The notes below the pieces were generated by a model, which saw only the letters and a list, made by a program, of their open reading frames with translations, did no database searches and was not told the origin of the DNA. Shown in pieces: positions 63,519-64,000 of a stretch of 64,000 nt of DNA. The stretch comes from Calothrix brevissima NIES-22. GTDB lineage: Bacteria; Cyanobacteriota; Cyanobacteriia; Cyanobacteriales; Nostocaceae. The position numbers were made by a program, and so were the translations under genes. The DNA lies in contig NZ_AP018207.1 of the NCBI RefSeq assembly GCF_002367995.1, forward strand, positions 7,364,199 to 7,428,198, given 5' to 3'. How positions within the stretch are numbered: the first letter of the stretch is position 1; every line of letters starts with the position of its first letter.

Positions 63519-64000
63519 TTAATCACCAGTAATCGAAAGTTCATTTACCCAAATTCGGGGACAAACACCACCTGGTGTTAACTCAGGCTCTTTTTCTACG
63601 CAAATAATTGACTGCAAAACTTCTAAGAAATCGCCGGCGACTGTTGCAGATTCAATACTGGTTTTCTCACCTTTATTAATTAACCAACCATCAAAAGGTA
63701 GAGAAAACGAACCTTGTAAAGCTTTGACACCTGCATGTAAAGCTTGTAAATCATCAATCAAAATTACATTCTCAGCAGTTTCTAAGCTTAATTCTTGCTC
63801 AGGTTCAGCAGATCTAAATACATGAAAAAAGTTAGGACTAACACTAACTTTTGCACCAATACTTGCATTACCTGTTGGTTGAGCGTTCATTCTTTTCGCA
63901 GTTCCCGCACTGTGAAGAAAGCCCGCTAAAACGCCCTTTTCAATCAGAGAAACTTTGCGGGTAGGCGTACCTTCACCATCAAAAGTTTCTGCACCAATAT
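63519..64000 (-). CDS. TldD/PmbA (TldE) family protein, C-terminal part
   Basis: The frame is open through position 64000, so the gene continues beyond the right edge; an internal ATG at 63890 is not the start. The visible 160 residues include FDGEGTPTRKVSLIEKGVL, FLHSAGTAKR, PTGNASIGAKVSVSP and the C-terminal PRIWVNELSI, typical of the TldD/PmbA metalloprotease pair. TldD supplies the zinc-binding HExxxH; its partner TldE/PmbA lacks it. No HExxxH lies in the visible part, but TldD's motif lies earlier in the protein, so which member this is cannot be decided. The pair processes small peptides and antitoxins. Confidence 0.85.
   Translation of the reverse strand, partial: IGAETFDGEGTPTRKVSLIEKGVLAGFLHSAGTAKRMNAQPTGNASIGAKVSVSPNFFHVFRSAEPEQELSLETAENVILIDDLQALHAGVKALQGSFSLPFDGWLINKGEKTSIESATVAGDFLEVLQSIICVEKEPELTPGGVCPRIWVNELSITGD

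Overview
The window comes from a filamentous, probably heterocyst-forming cyanobacterium (Nostocales type). This rests on the very frequent HIP1 octamer GCGATCGC, the abundant 7- to 9-base short tandem repeats (STRRs), and the gene content: a phycobiliprotein lyase (cpcT), the aerobic chlorophyll cyclase (acsF), an acyl-lipid desaturase, large WD40/TPR STAND ATPases, a CHAT protease-like protein and CHASE2 sensors. No rRNA, tRNA or CRISPR array was seen. The species cannot be named from this sequence alone.

Layout. 0-8 kb: a PhyH-type dioxygenase, a Fe3+-siderophore ABC importer without its binding protein (two FecCD permeases and one ATPase), and a rare CBM20-SGNH-DUF1796 fusion. 8-17 kb: an acyl-CoA synthetase, a 902-residue RNA-repair fusion (MJ1316-EEP-2H-poly(A) polymerase-like), a low-molecular-weight phosphatase, a hydrolase, a TPR protein and cpcT. 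17.7-25.4 kb: a P-loop ATPase followed by a 2001-residue STAND NTPase with 14 WD40 repeats and TPRs. 25.8-31.4 kb: oxygen-dependent tetrapyrrole and lipid genes (acsF divergent from hemF, then a desaturase), an AGE-family epimerase and a fibrillin-like protein. 31.6-39 kb: an RTX protein, then a minus-strand group of DUF928, AAA-CHASE2 and HTH-AAA proteins. 39-47.7 kb: housekeeping and transport genes (potassium channel, argD, ROK glucokinase-like, BASS transporter) among repeat-rich spacers that carry a GH31 remnant. 47.9-51.7 kb: a TPR-CHAT protein. 51.9-56 kb: a methyltransferase, a DUF3386 protein and an IsrB-type element (RuvC without HNH, with a structured upstream region) sitting directly in front of a GAF-LuxR regulator. 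56-61.4 kb: a CHASE2 histidine kinase split by a repeat insertion, three secreted proteins and a NarL-type response regulator. 61.5-64 kb: pyrB, a secreted pentapeptide-repeat protein and a TldD/PmbA-family gene that runs off the right edge.

The best candidates for further work are the IsrB/omega-RNA element, the RNA-repair fusion, the STAND pair with in-frame repeat insertions, and the split CHASE2 kinase. A general theme is that STRRs and palindromic repeats enter genes here. They form linkers (G-D-K repeats), protein termini, start-codon regions and, in one case, a gene break.
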